In this document: in pieces, positions 1-7,009 of the stretch | How the letters are laid out: every line of letters starts with the position of its first letter | Numbering within the stretch: the stretch's first letter is position 1 | Assembly (NCBI GenBank): GCA_035516895.1 | Contig: DATIZY010000196.1 | Coordinates: 1-12,792, forward strand | DNA length: 12,792 nt | Direction of reading: 5' to 3' | Source: Gp7-AA10 sp035516895 | GTDB taxonomy: Bacteria; Acidobacteriota; Thermoanaerobaculia; Gp7-AA8 | Notes under the pieces: model-generated | Told to the model about the DNA's origin: nothing | Seen by the model: the letters and a program-made list of their open reading frames with translations, nothing else | The model's database searches: none | Translations under genes and position numbers: made by a program

Positions 1-71
1 TTCCACTCCGCGTAGAAAAAGCACAACTGAAGCTCTGACCCCACGGCCGAACGACAAGGTAAACTCGCCGC

Positions 72-1532
72 GTGAGTATTGCCGACTCCGCTCCGCTGAA
101 ATGGGCGAAGGTCATCGACCACACGCGCTGCATCGGGTGCCACGCGTGCTCCACCGCCTGCAAATCGGAGAACGCCGTTCCCCTCGGGGTCAATCGAACG
201 TATGTGAAGTCCGTCGACATCGGCGAGTTTCCCGCCGCGCGGCGCGCGTTTCAGGTGACGCGTTGCAATCAATGCGATCACCCTCCGTGCGTCACCGCGT
301 GTCCCACGTCGGCGATGTTTCGCCGGAGCGATGGCATCGTCGATTTCGACAAAAGCATCTGCATTGGCTGCAAGGCGTGCATCGCCGCCTGTCCGTACGA
401 CGCGATCTTCATCAATCCCGACGATCACTCGGCCGAGAAGTGCAACTTCTGCGCGCATCGCATTGAAGTCGGCCTGGAGCCGGCATGCGTCGTCGTCTGT
501 CCGACCGAGGCGATCATCGTCGGCGATTTGAACGATCCGCAGTCGCGCGTCGCGCGCTACGTGAATCGCGATGCCGTCGCGGTTCGGAGGCCGGAAAAGG
601 ACACGCGGCCGAAGCTGTTTTACAAAGGCGCGCATCAGGCGACGCTCGATCCGCTCGCCGCGAAGCGGCCCGACGGCGGCCTGTTCATGTGGAGCGAGCA
701 GGCGGGCCTCGCCTCGGGCCATCCGGGATCGACGAACAACGTGGCCGCGGCGATCCTCTCCTACGACGTGCCGCACAGCGCGCCGTGGGGATGGCACGTC
801 AGCGCGTACGTCTGGACCAAGGCGATCGCGTCGGGTTCGTATCTCGTCGCAGCGGTTCTGTTGCTGTTAGGCCGCATCGACGTGACGAGCACGCTCTGGC
901 GCTGGACGACGCCCGTCGTTTCGGCGATTTTTCTGATCGTCACCACGCTGCTTCTGATCTTCGATCTCGAACATCCCGAGCGCTTCTACCTCATTCTCCT
1001 GCGGCCGCAGTGGCGAAGCTGGCTGGTGCGAGGCGGAATCATCCTGGCGCTTTTCGGCGCGCTCATCGCCGTGCATCTCTTCCTGCCCTCGCGCGCGGTG
1101 GCGATCGCAGGAATTCCGATCTCGATCGCGGCGGGAACGTACACGGCGTGGCTCTTCGCGCAGGCGAAGGCGCGTGATCTGTGGCAAAGCCCGCTGCTGC
1201 CGCTGCAACATCTCCTCGCGTGCCTGATGGCTGGAGCCGCGATGCTCACCTTGTTCGGCGTGCAGCTCGGGTTCGCGCTGCCGATCGTCACCGCCATCCA
1301 TCTCGCTGTGGTTGCGGCCGAGGTGCTGACGCCGCACGTGACGGCACATGCGAGGCTTGCGATCCACGAGATGGTGCGCGGGCGCTATCGCATCTTCTTC
1401 GCGATCGGATTCCTTCTGATGCTCTTCGGAATCGTCGCGCCTCCGCCCGCGGGCGCAGCGCTGATCCTGATCGGCCTTCTCGCATACGAACACGCTCACG
1501 TCGGAGCGGGTCAGGCGGTGCCACTGGCATGA
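72..1532 (+). CDS. Fused four-cluster ferredoxin / NrfD-like membrane subunit of a molybdoenzyme complex
   Basis: This 486-residue protein is predicted to carry electrons between a molybdenum catalytic subunit and the quinone pool. Residues 1-165 form a DmsB/NrfC-type ferredoxin with sixteen cysteines in four groups (C20-C30, C65-C77, C97-C107, C124-C143), enough for four [4Fe-4S] clusters. From about residue 245 there are roughly eight hydrophobic segments (near 247-268, 280-297, 320-338, 342-364, 377-400, 401-418, 439-457, 459-475), as in NrfD/DmsC/PsrC quinone-binding anchors. These two parts are normally separate proteins, so this is a B-C fusion. The GTG start is chosen because conserved sequence begins immediately after it and an AAGGT lies about 11 bases upstream. 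No signal peptide is visible, so the ferredoxin part should face the cytoplasm. The stop overlaps the next start (ATGA), indicating translational coupling. The family assignment is firm; the substrate is unknown. Confidence 0.9.
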   Translation: MSIADSAPLKWAKVIDHTRCIGCHACSTACKSENAVPLGVNRTYVKSVDIGEFPAARRAFQVTRCNQCDHPPCVTACPTSAMFRRSDGIVDFDKSICIGCKACIAACPYDAIFINPDDHSAEKCNFCAHRIEVGLEPACVVVCPTEAIIVGDLNDPQSRVARYVNRDAVAVRRPEKDTRPKLFYKGAHQATLDPLAAKRPDGGLFMWSEQAGLASGHPGSTNNVAAAILSYDVPHSAPWGWHVSAYVWTKAIASGSYLVAAVLLLLGRIDVTSTLWRWTTPVVSAIFLIVTTLLLIFDLEHPERFYLILLRPQWRSWLVRGGIILALFGALIAVHLFLPSRAVAIAGIPISIAAGTYTAWLFAQAKARDLWQSPLLPLQHLLACLMAGAAMLTLFGVQLGFALPIVTAIHLAVVAAEVLTPHVTAHARLAIHEMVRGRYRIFFAIGFLLMLFGIVAPPPAGAALILIGLLAYEHAHVGAGQAVPLA

Positions 1533-4387
1533 AGAATCTGATTTCGTTTCCTCCGCGCGATCGATGGGACGACTGGACGGAGCTCGAGTCGCGAGCCTGG
1601 CCGGAGCGCGACGAGCGGCACTACATGCTCGTGCCGACGACGTGCTTCAACTGCGAATCGGCGTGCGGACTTCTGGCGTATGTCGACCGCGAAACGCTGC
1701 AGGTCCGCAAATTCGAAGGCAATCCGGAGCATCCCGGATCGCGCGGCCGCAATTGTGCGAAGGGTCCGGCGACGCTGAATCAGGTGCAGGATCCTAACCG
1801 GCTGCTGCACCCGCTGCGCCGCACCGGAATACGCGGCGGGAATCAGTGGCAGCGCGTCACGTGGGACGAGGCGCTCGACGACATCGCCGCGCGCATCCGC
1901 CGCGCGCTCGTCGAAGGACGGCCGAACGACGTCATGTATCACGTCGGCAGGCCGGGCGAGGACGGCTACACCGAGCGCGTGCTCGCGGCGTGGGGCGTCG
2001 ACGGCCACAACTCGCACACGAACATCTGCTCGTCGAGCGCTCGCAGCGGCTATCAGTTCTGGATGGGCTACGACCGGCCGAGTCCCGATCACACGAACGC
2101 CGACGTCATTCTGCTGATCAGCGCGCATCTCGAATCGGGTCACTACTTCAACCCGCACGCGCAGCGGATCATCGAGGCGAAAGCGCGCGGCGCGAAGCTG
2201 ATCGTCTTCGATGTTCGGCTGTCGAACACCGCGACGCACGCCGACCACTGGATCGCGCCGTGGCCCGGCAGCGAGCCGGCGATTCTTCTGGCGATCGCGA
2301 ACTTCATGATTCGGAACGGACGCTACAACCGCGAGTTCGTGCGGCGGTGGTGGAACTGGGAAGATTTCCTCGGGTCATCCCGAGCGCCGCAGAGCGCGAC
2401 GGTTTTGCCCGGCGCAGGGGATTCCTCGCCGGCGCGGGGAATGACACACAACTTCGAAGAATTCGAAGCGCAATTGCGCGATCTCTACGCCTCCTACACC
2501 TTCGAATTCGCCGCGGAGGAATCGGGCGTCGATGCCGCGACGATCGAAGCCGTCGCGCAGATCGTCTCGAAAGCCGGCACGCGGCTCAGCACCCACACAT
2601 GGCGCAGCGCCACTGCCGGCAACCTCGGCGGGTGGCAGGTGGCGCGGTGTCTGTTTCTTCTCAACGCGTTGTCAGGCGCTGTCGGGACCGAGGGGGGAGT
2701 GTTTCCAAACGCGTGGAACAAGTTCGTGCCACGGCCGATCTACACGCCGCCGCATCCGCCGAAGTGGAACGAGCTGACATGGCCGGACGAGTTTCCGCTC
2801 GCGGTCAACGAGATGTCGTTTCTGCTGCCGCACCTCCTCGAAGACGGCCGGGGAAAAGTCGACGTGTATTTCAGCCGCGTCTACAACCCCGTGTGGACGA
2901 ACCCCGACGGCTTCTCCTGGATCCGCGCGCTGACGGACGAGTCGAAGATCGGACTGCACGTCGCGTTGACGCCGACGTGGAGCGAGACCGCATACTTCGC
3001 CGATTACGTCCTGCCGGTCGGCATCGGCTCGGAGCGGCACGATCTCCATTCCTATGAAACGCACGATTCGCAGTGGCTCGGGTTCCGCCAGCCGGTACTC
3101 CGCGCGGCGAAGGAGCGCCTCGGCCAGCACGTCAGCGACACGCGCGAAGTGAATCCCGGCAGCGTGTGGGAGGAGAACGAGTTCTGGATCGCCCTCTCCT
3201 GGCGCATCGACCCGGACGGCCGGCTCGGTCTGCGAAAATTTTTCGAGTCGAAGCAAAAGCCCGGCGCGCCGCTAAATGTAGATGAATATTACACATATAT
3301 ATTTGAACATTCTGTGCCCGGACTTCCGGAGCGCGCGTCGGCCGAAGGGATGAAGCCGCTCGAGTACATGCGGCGGGTCGGATCGTTCGAGATCAAACGC
3401 AACGTCGGCGCGCTGCACGAGCAGCCGGTGCCGCAGAGCGAGCTCGCCGATCAGCACATCGATGAAACCGGCCGCGTGTTCACAAAAGCGCCGAAGCCCG
3501 ATCAACCGAACGTCGTGCCGGTACCGACACCGGATCCCGATGCAGACGGACGACGCAGGGTGGGGGTGATGATCGACGGCGTCATCCGGCGCGGATTTCC
3601 GACGCCGAGCGGCAAGCTCGAATTCTTTTCGACGACGCTCGCGAAATGGGGCTGGCCGGAGATGGCGATCCCCGGCTACGCACGCAGTCACGTGCATCGC
3701 GCGAACTTGCAACCCGGCGAGATGCCGCTGATCCCGACATTTCGTCTGCCCGTGCAGATCCACACGCGCAGCGCGAACTCGAAATGGCTCGACGAGATCG
3801 CTCACACGAATCCGCTTTGGATCCATCCGACCGACGCGAAGCGCATCGGCGTGCGAGCGGGCGATCTCGTGCGCGTGGAAACGCGCATCGGACACTTCGT
3901 CGTCAAGGCCTGGGTGACGGAGGGGATTCGTCCGGGCGTGGTGGCATGCAGTCATCACATGGGTCGCTGGAAAACGGGTGACGACGGGCAGCGGCAAATG
4001 ATGGCGACGGTGAAACTCGATCACAGCGGCAGCGGATGGAGGCTGCAGCGCGAGAGGGGAGTCGAGCGGTACGAATCGGGCGATGCCGACACGGGCCGCA
4101 TCTGGTGGACCGACGCGGGCGTGCATCAGAACCTCACCTTTCCCGTGCAGCCCGATCCGATTTCCGGCATGCACTGCTGGCATCAGGCCGTCCGCGTCCG
4201 CAAAGCGGAGCCGGGCGACCGCTACGGCGACATTTCGGTCGATGCCGCAAAGTCGCGCGAGGCCTATCGAGAATGGATGGAGAAAACGCGGCCCGCGTCA
4301 CGCTTCTCACCCGACGGCACGCGCCGCCCGTACTGGATGCTGCGGCCGCTCAAGCCGTCGCGAGAGACTTACAAGCTGCCGAGGTAA
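1529..4387 (+). CDS. Molybdopterin (bis-MGD) oxidoreductase catalytic subunit, DMSO-reductase superfamily
   Basis: This 952-residue protein is the catalytic subunit of a complex iron-sulfur molybdoenzyme. The N-terminal [4Fe-4S] site is C39-x2-C42-x3-C46 and C76, followed by the CAKG signature. The central part is the molybdopterin oxidoreductase fold. The motif HTNICSSSAR puts C167 where formate dehydrogenases and polysulfide/thiosulfate reductases have their Cys or Sec metal ligand, so a cysteine-ligated Mo or W is inferred. Residues about 734-870 form the C-terminal dinucleotide-binding domain (for example HTNPLWIHPTDAKRIGVRAG). The start is the ATG overlapping the upstream stop; an open frame extends further upstream but only inside the previous gene. 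No twin-arginine signal is seen, so the enzyme is probably cytoplasmic. Two oddities are a 24-codon repeat-like insert (residues 283-306) and a very AT-rich patch (residues 582-595). Reductase or dehydrogenase direction and substrate cannot be told. Confidence 0.9.
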   Translation: MKNLISFPPRDRWDDWTELESRAWPERDERHYMLVPTTCFNCESACGLLAYVDRETLQVRKFEGNPEHPGSRGRNCAKGPATLNQVQDPNRLLHPLRRTGIRGGNQWQRVTWDEALDDIAARIRRALVEGRPNDVMYHVGRPGEDGYTERVLAAWGVDGHNSHTNICSSSARSGYQFWMGYDRPSPDHTNADVILLISAHLESGHYFNPHAQRIIEAKARGAKLIVFDVRLSNTATHADHWIAPWPGSEPAILLAIANFMIRNGRYNREFVRRWWNWEDFLGSSRAPQSATVLPGAGDSSPARGMTHNFEEFEAQLRDLYASYTFEFAAEESGVDAATIEAVAQIVSKAGTRLSTHTWRSATAGNLGGWQVARCLFLLNALSGAVGTEGGVFPNAWNKFVPRPIYTPPHPPKWNELTWPDEFPLAVNEMSFLLPHLLEDGRGKVDVYFSRVYNPVWTNPDGFSWIRALTDESKIGLHVALTPTWSETAYFADYVLPVGIGSERHDLHSYETHDSQWLGFRQPVLRAAKERLGQHVSDTREVNPGSVWEENEFWIALSWRIDPDGRLGLRKFFESKQKPGAPLNVDEYYTYIFEHSVPGLPERASAEGMKPLEYMRRVGSFEIKRNVGALHEQPVPQSELADQHIDETGRVFTKAPKPDQPNVVPVPTPDPDADGRRRVGVMIDGVIRRGFPTPSGKLEFFSTTLAKWGWPEMAIPGYARSHVHRANLQPGEMPLIPTFRLPVQIHTRSANSKWLDEIAHTNPLWIHPTDAKRIGVRAGDLVRVETRIGHFVVKAWVTEGIRPGVVACSHHMGRWKTGDDGQRQMMATVKLDHSGSGWRLQRERGVERYESGDADTGRIWWTDAGVHQNLTFPVQPDPISGMHCWHQAVRVRKAEPGDRYGDISVDAAKSREAYREWMEKTRPASRFSPDGTRRPYWMLRPLKPSRETYKLPR
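2374..2445 (+). repeat. Palindromic intergenic-type repeat inserted in frame in the molybdoenzyme gene
   Basis: This 72-bp stretch starts GTCATCCCGAGCGCCGCAGA and ends CGCGGGGAATGAC, so its ends are imperfect inverted repeats (GTCATyCC...GGnATGAC). That pattern is typical of dispersed extragenic palindromes of the GTCATCCCGAGC...GGAATGAC type. Its length is exactly 24 codons. It encodes a Ser/Ala/Pro/Gly-rich segment at residues 283-306 between WNWEDFLG and HNFEEFE, without breaking the frame. A related fragment lies outside genes at 7045-7084. That it is an insertion relative to orthologues is inference. Confidence 0.6.
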
Positions 4388-4397
4388 GATTTCTTTC

Positions 4398-4979
4398 GTG
4401 ACGGACGACGAGCTGCGGCAGTTGTTCGAGAGACAGAACGCCGAGCTGCGCGGTTATATCGACGCGCGTACCTCAGATCTCCGTCTGCACTTCGATGCGT
4501 CAACAGACGAGATCCGCGAGCACTTCGATGCGTCGACAGACGAGATCCGCGAGCACTTCGATACGTCGACAGACGAGATCCGAGAGCATTTCGATACGTC
4601 GACGGCCGAGATCCGCGAGCACTTCGATACGTCAAGGGCCGAGATCCGCGGGCGTTTTGATACGTCGACGGCCGAGATTCGGGAGCATTTCGATACGTCG
4701 ACGGCCGAGATTCGGGAGTACTTCGATACGTCGACGGCCGAGATCCGCGAGCATTTCGACCGCTCGACCGGCGAAATGCGGCTTCACTTCGACAGCACGG
4801 CAGAGCGGATCGAGGGTCGAGTTCAACTTCTGGCGGAGGGTCTGGCCCATCTCGATCAGAAGCTCGACCGGACTGCGGCCGAGATCCGCCGCGAAATGCG
4901 GGAAGGCTTCGACGACACGCACGCCCTCATTCGCTTCACGTATTCCGAGCTGGATCGCCGGCTGCGCGCGCTCGAGTGA
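4398..4979 (+). CDS. Small hypothetical protein of 11-residue (hendecad) helical repeats
   Basis: I do not recognise a family. The 193-residue, strongly charged protein has a short N-terminus (MTDDELRQLFERQNAELRGY), then about eleven tandem 11-residue units with consensus FDTSTAEIREH (residues about 21-141), then a helical C-terminus ending RRLRALE. An 11-residue period is three helical turns per repeat, which favours a long amphipathic helix or right-handed coiled coil, as in hendecad coiled coils and apolipoprotein-like helices. No membrane segment, signal peptide or catalytic motif is seen. The GTG start lies 10 bases after the molybdoenzyme stop, with GAGGT overlapping that stop as ribosome binding site, so it may be co-transcribed. 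The open frame extends upstream inside the previous gene, but that part looks like a shadow frame. A structural or scaffolding role would be a guess. Confidence 0.75.
   Translation: MTDDELRQLFERQNAELRGYIDARTSDLRLHFDASTDEIREHFDASTDEIREHFDTSTDEIREHFDTSTAEIREHFDTSRAEIRGRFDTSTAEIREHFDTSTAEIREYFDTSTAEIREHFDRSTGEMRLHFDSTAERIEGRVQLLAEGLAHLDQKLDRTAAEIRREMREGFDDTHALIRFTYSELDRRLRALE
4458..4820 (+). repeat. 33-bp tandem repeat inside the hendecad-protein gene
   Basis: Eleven consecutive 33-bp units in phase with the codons. Units 2-9 (4491-4754) are nearly identical at DNA level, while the first (4458-4490) and last two (4755-4820) are degenerate. Each good unit reads roughly TTCGATACGTCGACGGCC followed by GAGATCCGCGAGCAT. 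Synonymous sites are conserved too, which suggests recent slippage or unequal recombination rather than protein-level selection alone, so copy number may vary between strains. Confidence 0.9.
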
Positions 4980-5001
4980 GATCTACGATCGATAGAAAAA
5001 A

Positions 5002-5838
5002 TTATCCCCGAATCCCCCGCACGAGCATCTCCAGCGCGATCAGCACGAGCACGATCACGAAGACCATGCGCACTGAGCGGCTGCCGATGCGGCCGAGCGT
5101 GTGGGAGCCGGCGAATGCGCCGGCGAGGACGCCGACGGCGACCGGCGCGGCGATGAACGGATCGATCTGCCCGCGGGAGAAGTAGACGCCCGCGCTCGCG
5201 GCGGCCGTGACGCCGATCATGAAGTTGCTCGTCGCGGTCGAGACTTTGATCGGCAGCTCCATCGCCAGGTCCATCGCCGGCACTTTGAGCGCACCCGATC
5301 CGATGCCGAGCAGCCCGCTCACCGTGCCGGCGATGTACATCAGCGCGAGCCCCACGCGTGCGCGCACCGGCTGGTACTCGATCTCTTCGCCGGCCGCGTC
5401 ATCGAAGTAGGAGCTCTTCAGGCGCAGGACGCGCGTCCACGTGCCCGGCACAACCGCTTCCTCGCCGCGCTTGCGGCCGCGCAGCATCGCGATCGCCGAA
5501 TAACCGAGGATCACGCCGAAGAGGATGTAGAGGTAGCGCGGATGAATAACGCCGGCGAGGAAGGCGCCGGTGATCGCGCCCAGCGTCGTGCCGAGCTCGA
5601 GAAACATCGCGACGCGGATGTTTGCCAGCCGGTCACGGACGTACGCGGCTGCGGCGCCGCTCGACGTTGCGATGACGGAGACGATCGACGCGCCGATCGC
5701 CAGGCGGATGTCGACGTGAAGCAGCAGCGTGAGCGCGGGCACGACGATCATGCCGCCGCCGAGACCGAGGAGCGATCCGAGGAATCCGGCGGCGATGGAG
5801 ATCACACCGACAGTGATTACGAACAGGAGAGGCGTCAT
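5002..5838 (-). CDS. TauE/SafE-family (TSUP) membrane permease
   Basis: This 278-residue integral membrane protein belongs to the TSUP family, members of which move sulfite, sulfoacetate, taurine-derived or other small anions. Both internal-repeat signatures are present: GFLGSLLGLGGGMIVVPAL at residues 18-36 and GTVSGLLGIGSGALKVPAMD at 171-190. The hydrophobic profile fits about eight membrane segments, with a charged cytoplasmic loop at about residues 118-162 containing KSSYFDDAAGEEIEY. Length is normal for the family. The ATG start lies directly before the first membrane segment. No Shine-Dalgarno sequence is seen; a good -10 hexamer (TATGAT, minus strand, 5850-5855) ends 11 bases before the start, so the mRNA may be nearly leaderless, although no matching -35 is present. 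The gene converges with the hendecad gene 22 bp away. The substrate is unknown. Confidence 0.9.
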   Translation of the reverse strand: MTPLLFVITVGVISIAAGFLGSLLGLGGGMIVVPALTLLLHVDIRLAIGASIVSVIATSSGAAAAYVRDRLANIRVAMFLELGTTLGAITGAFLAGVIHPRYLYILFGVILGYSAIAMLRGRKRGEEAVVPGTWTRVLRLKSSYFDDAAGEEIEYQPVRARVGLALMYIAGTVSGLLGIGSGALKVPAMDLAMELPIKVSTATSNFMIGVTAAASAGVYFSRGQIDPFIAAPVAVGVLAGAFAGSHTLGRIGSRSVRMVFVIVLVLIALEMLVRGIRG

Positions 5839-5860
5839 CGAGTCGGCGAATCATAACTGC

Positions 5861-6133
5861 GTGGCGCGAGGCCTGCACGCTCGTGCGCATGGCCGGAAGT
5901 CTTTCCTCGATGTGCTTCTCGGCGCTGCGGCGGGAGCCGCTGCGACGTGGGCCATGGATCAAGCAAGCGACCACTGCGCTCATGAATCGGCAGGAGAAGG
6001 AAGTCACAAAGGAAGAATCGCAAACGAAATTCTGCAGAAGCGCGATGAAAAATCGCAGTGCGGTGCGGTCGTGAAAGAGGCTTCCACAACGGTGAAAACG
6101 CACTTCGCCGCGTCCTGCAACGGAATTGTGTAA
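5861..6133 (+). pseudogene. Possible remnant ORF with a glycine-alanine membrane helix
   Basis: A 90-codon frame from GTG. Residues 15-34 read FLDVLLGAAAGAAATWAMDQ, a glycine/alanine-rich helix resembling the start of YagU/DUF1440-like inner-membrane proteins. The rest (several Cys, Lys and Glu; ending ASCNGIV) matches nothing I know. Such membrane proteins are normally much longer. There is no clear ribosome binding site, and the frame ends where the DnaA-box-like cluster begins. A truncated relic is the best guess; chance coding potential in GC-rich DNA is a real alternative. Confidence 0.3.
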
Positions 6134-6179
6134 GTTGCACATGCTGCTGTGCATAGCGGTTGTGGAGAACTGTGGAAAA
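6127..6179 (+). other. Cluster of DnaA-box-like 9-mers
   Basis: Compared with the consensus TGTGNAWAA (reverse of TTWTNCACA), TGTGGAAAA at 6171-6179 is a full match, TGTGGAGAA at 6161-6169 and TGTGCATAG at 6148-6156 each miss one base, and TGTGTAAGT at 6127-6135 misses two. All have the same orientation, and the last two are spaced by 10 bp, one helical turn. This could be a DnaA-binding or titration site. No AT-rich unwinding region or dnaA/dnaN gene is nearby, so an origin is not claimed. Confidence 0.35.
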
Positions 6180-6340
6180 CGGCCGAAAATGTAACAGCGA
6201 AATCCCTTGCACAATCGAAAATCCGGACCCATCTTGGGGCCACTTCGGTCCGGACACTACGTCGCAGTTGCCAACGAATCGAAGTGGTCCTGTACGAGGC
6301 GACGAATCAACAGGACGCCGGTTTCGTCACGAACGCTTCA

Positions 6341-6825
6341 TCGCAGATGTCAACGTGGCGAGGCCGGGCACAAGTGACGCGATGAGTCACGAGGCACCGG
6401 AAGCAGCGCGGACGCTCGATCGCAGATGTCAACGCGCTGAAGCCGGCCGAGGCGATGTGATCGATCGCCGAGGAGCGGTTCCGATCCGAATGCGCTGTCG
6501 CAGATGTCAACGGATCGGAGGCGCGAAACGCCACGGTGAGGCGATGGATCACCGTGACGACGGGTTCGACGCGAATGCTGCATCGCAGATGTCAACGCGA
6601 CGAGCCCGGGCCAAGGTGAGGCGATGAATCACCGAGGCGCCTGGTTGCGTGCGGACGCTCGATCGCAGATATCAACGCACGCAGTCGGGCCTCAGGCGAT
6701 GTGATCGATCGCCGGGGAACGGTTCTGATCCGGACGCGCTGTCGCAGATGTCAACGGATCGGAAGCGTGGACGTCACGATGATGCGATGGATCATCGTGG
6801 CGGCGGGCACGACGCGGACGCTGCA
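6341..6825 (+). repeat. Higher-order repeat: two ~243-bp blocks of three units each
   Basis: Units at 6341, 6420 and 6498 correspond one to one with units at 6583, 6663 and 6742 (block lengths 242 and 243). In each block the first core is preceded by CA, the second by GA and the third by TG. The second unit has the same hairpin GGCGATGTGATCGATCGCC in both blocks, and the third has CGGATCGGA directly after its core. The array therefore grew at least once by duplication of a triplet, followed by divergence that kept the stems. Confidence 0.75.
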
Positions 6826-7009
6826 TCGCAGATGTCAACGCGGCGGGCACGTGGCCAGCGTGAGGCGATGACTCACGATGGCGCGGGTTTGGCGCGGATG
6901 CTTCATCGCAGATGTCAACGCGCTGGATCCGGCAACGGTGATGCGATGGATCACCGTGGCGAAAAATTTGGCGCGGATGCCCCTTTGCGGATGTCAACGC
7001 GCTGAGGAC

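Noticed and set aside
1181..1528. Longer N-terminus for the molybdoenzyme
   Set aside because: The extension lies wholly inside the NrfD-like coding region, is Arg-rich shadow sequence, and has no family similarity; the overlapping ATG gives a normal N-terminus.
6127..6260. Replication origin (oriC or plasmid)
   Set aside because: There are DnaA-box-like sites only; no AT-rich unwinding element, iterons, rep or dnaA/dnaN gene.
6498..6582. tRNA-like element (GGTTCGAC resembles a T loop)
   Set aside because: It occurs in one unit only, and no acceptor or anticodon arms can be drawn.
6262..7000. CRISPR array
   Set aside because: The 15-bp core recurs every ~80 bp, but the intervening sequences are related to each other, carry matched hairpins and vary in length, and no cas gene is present.
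6160..7005. Open frames of 155 and 118 codons in the repeat array
   Set aside because: Unit steps of 78-85 bp shift the frame, stops interrupt it, and conservation follows base pairing and not codons.
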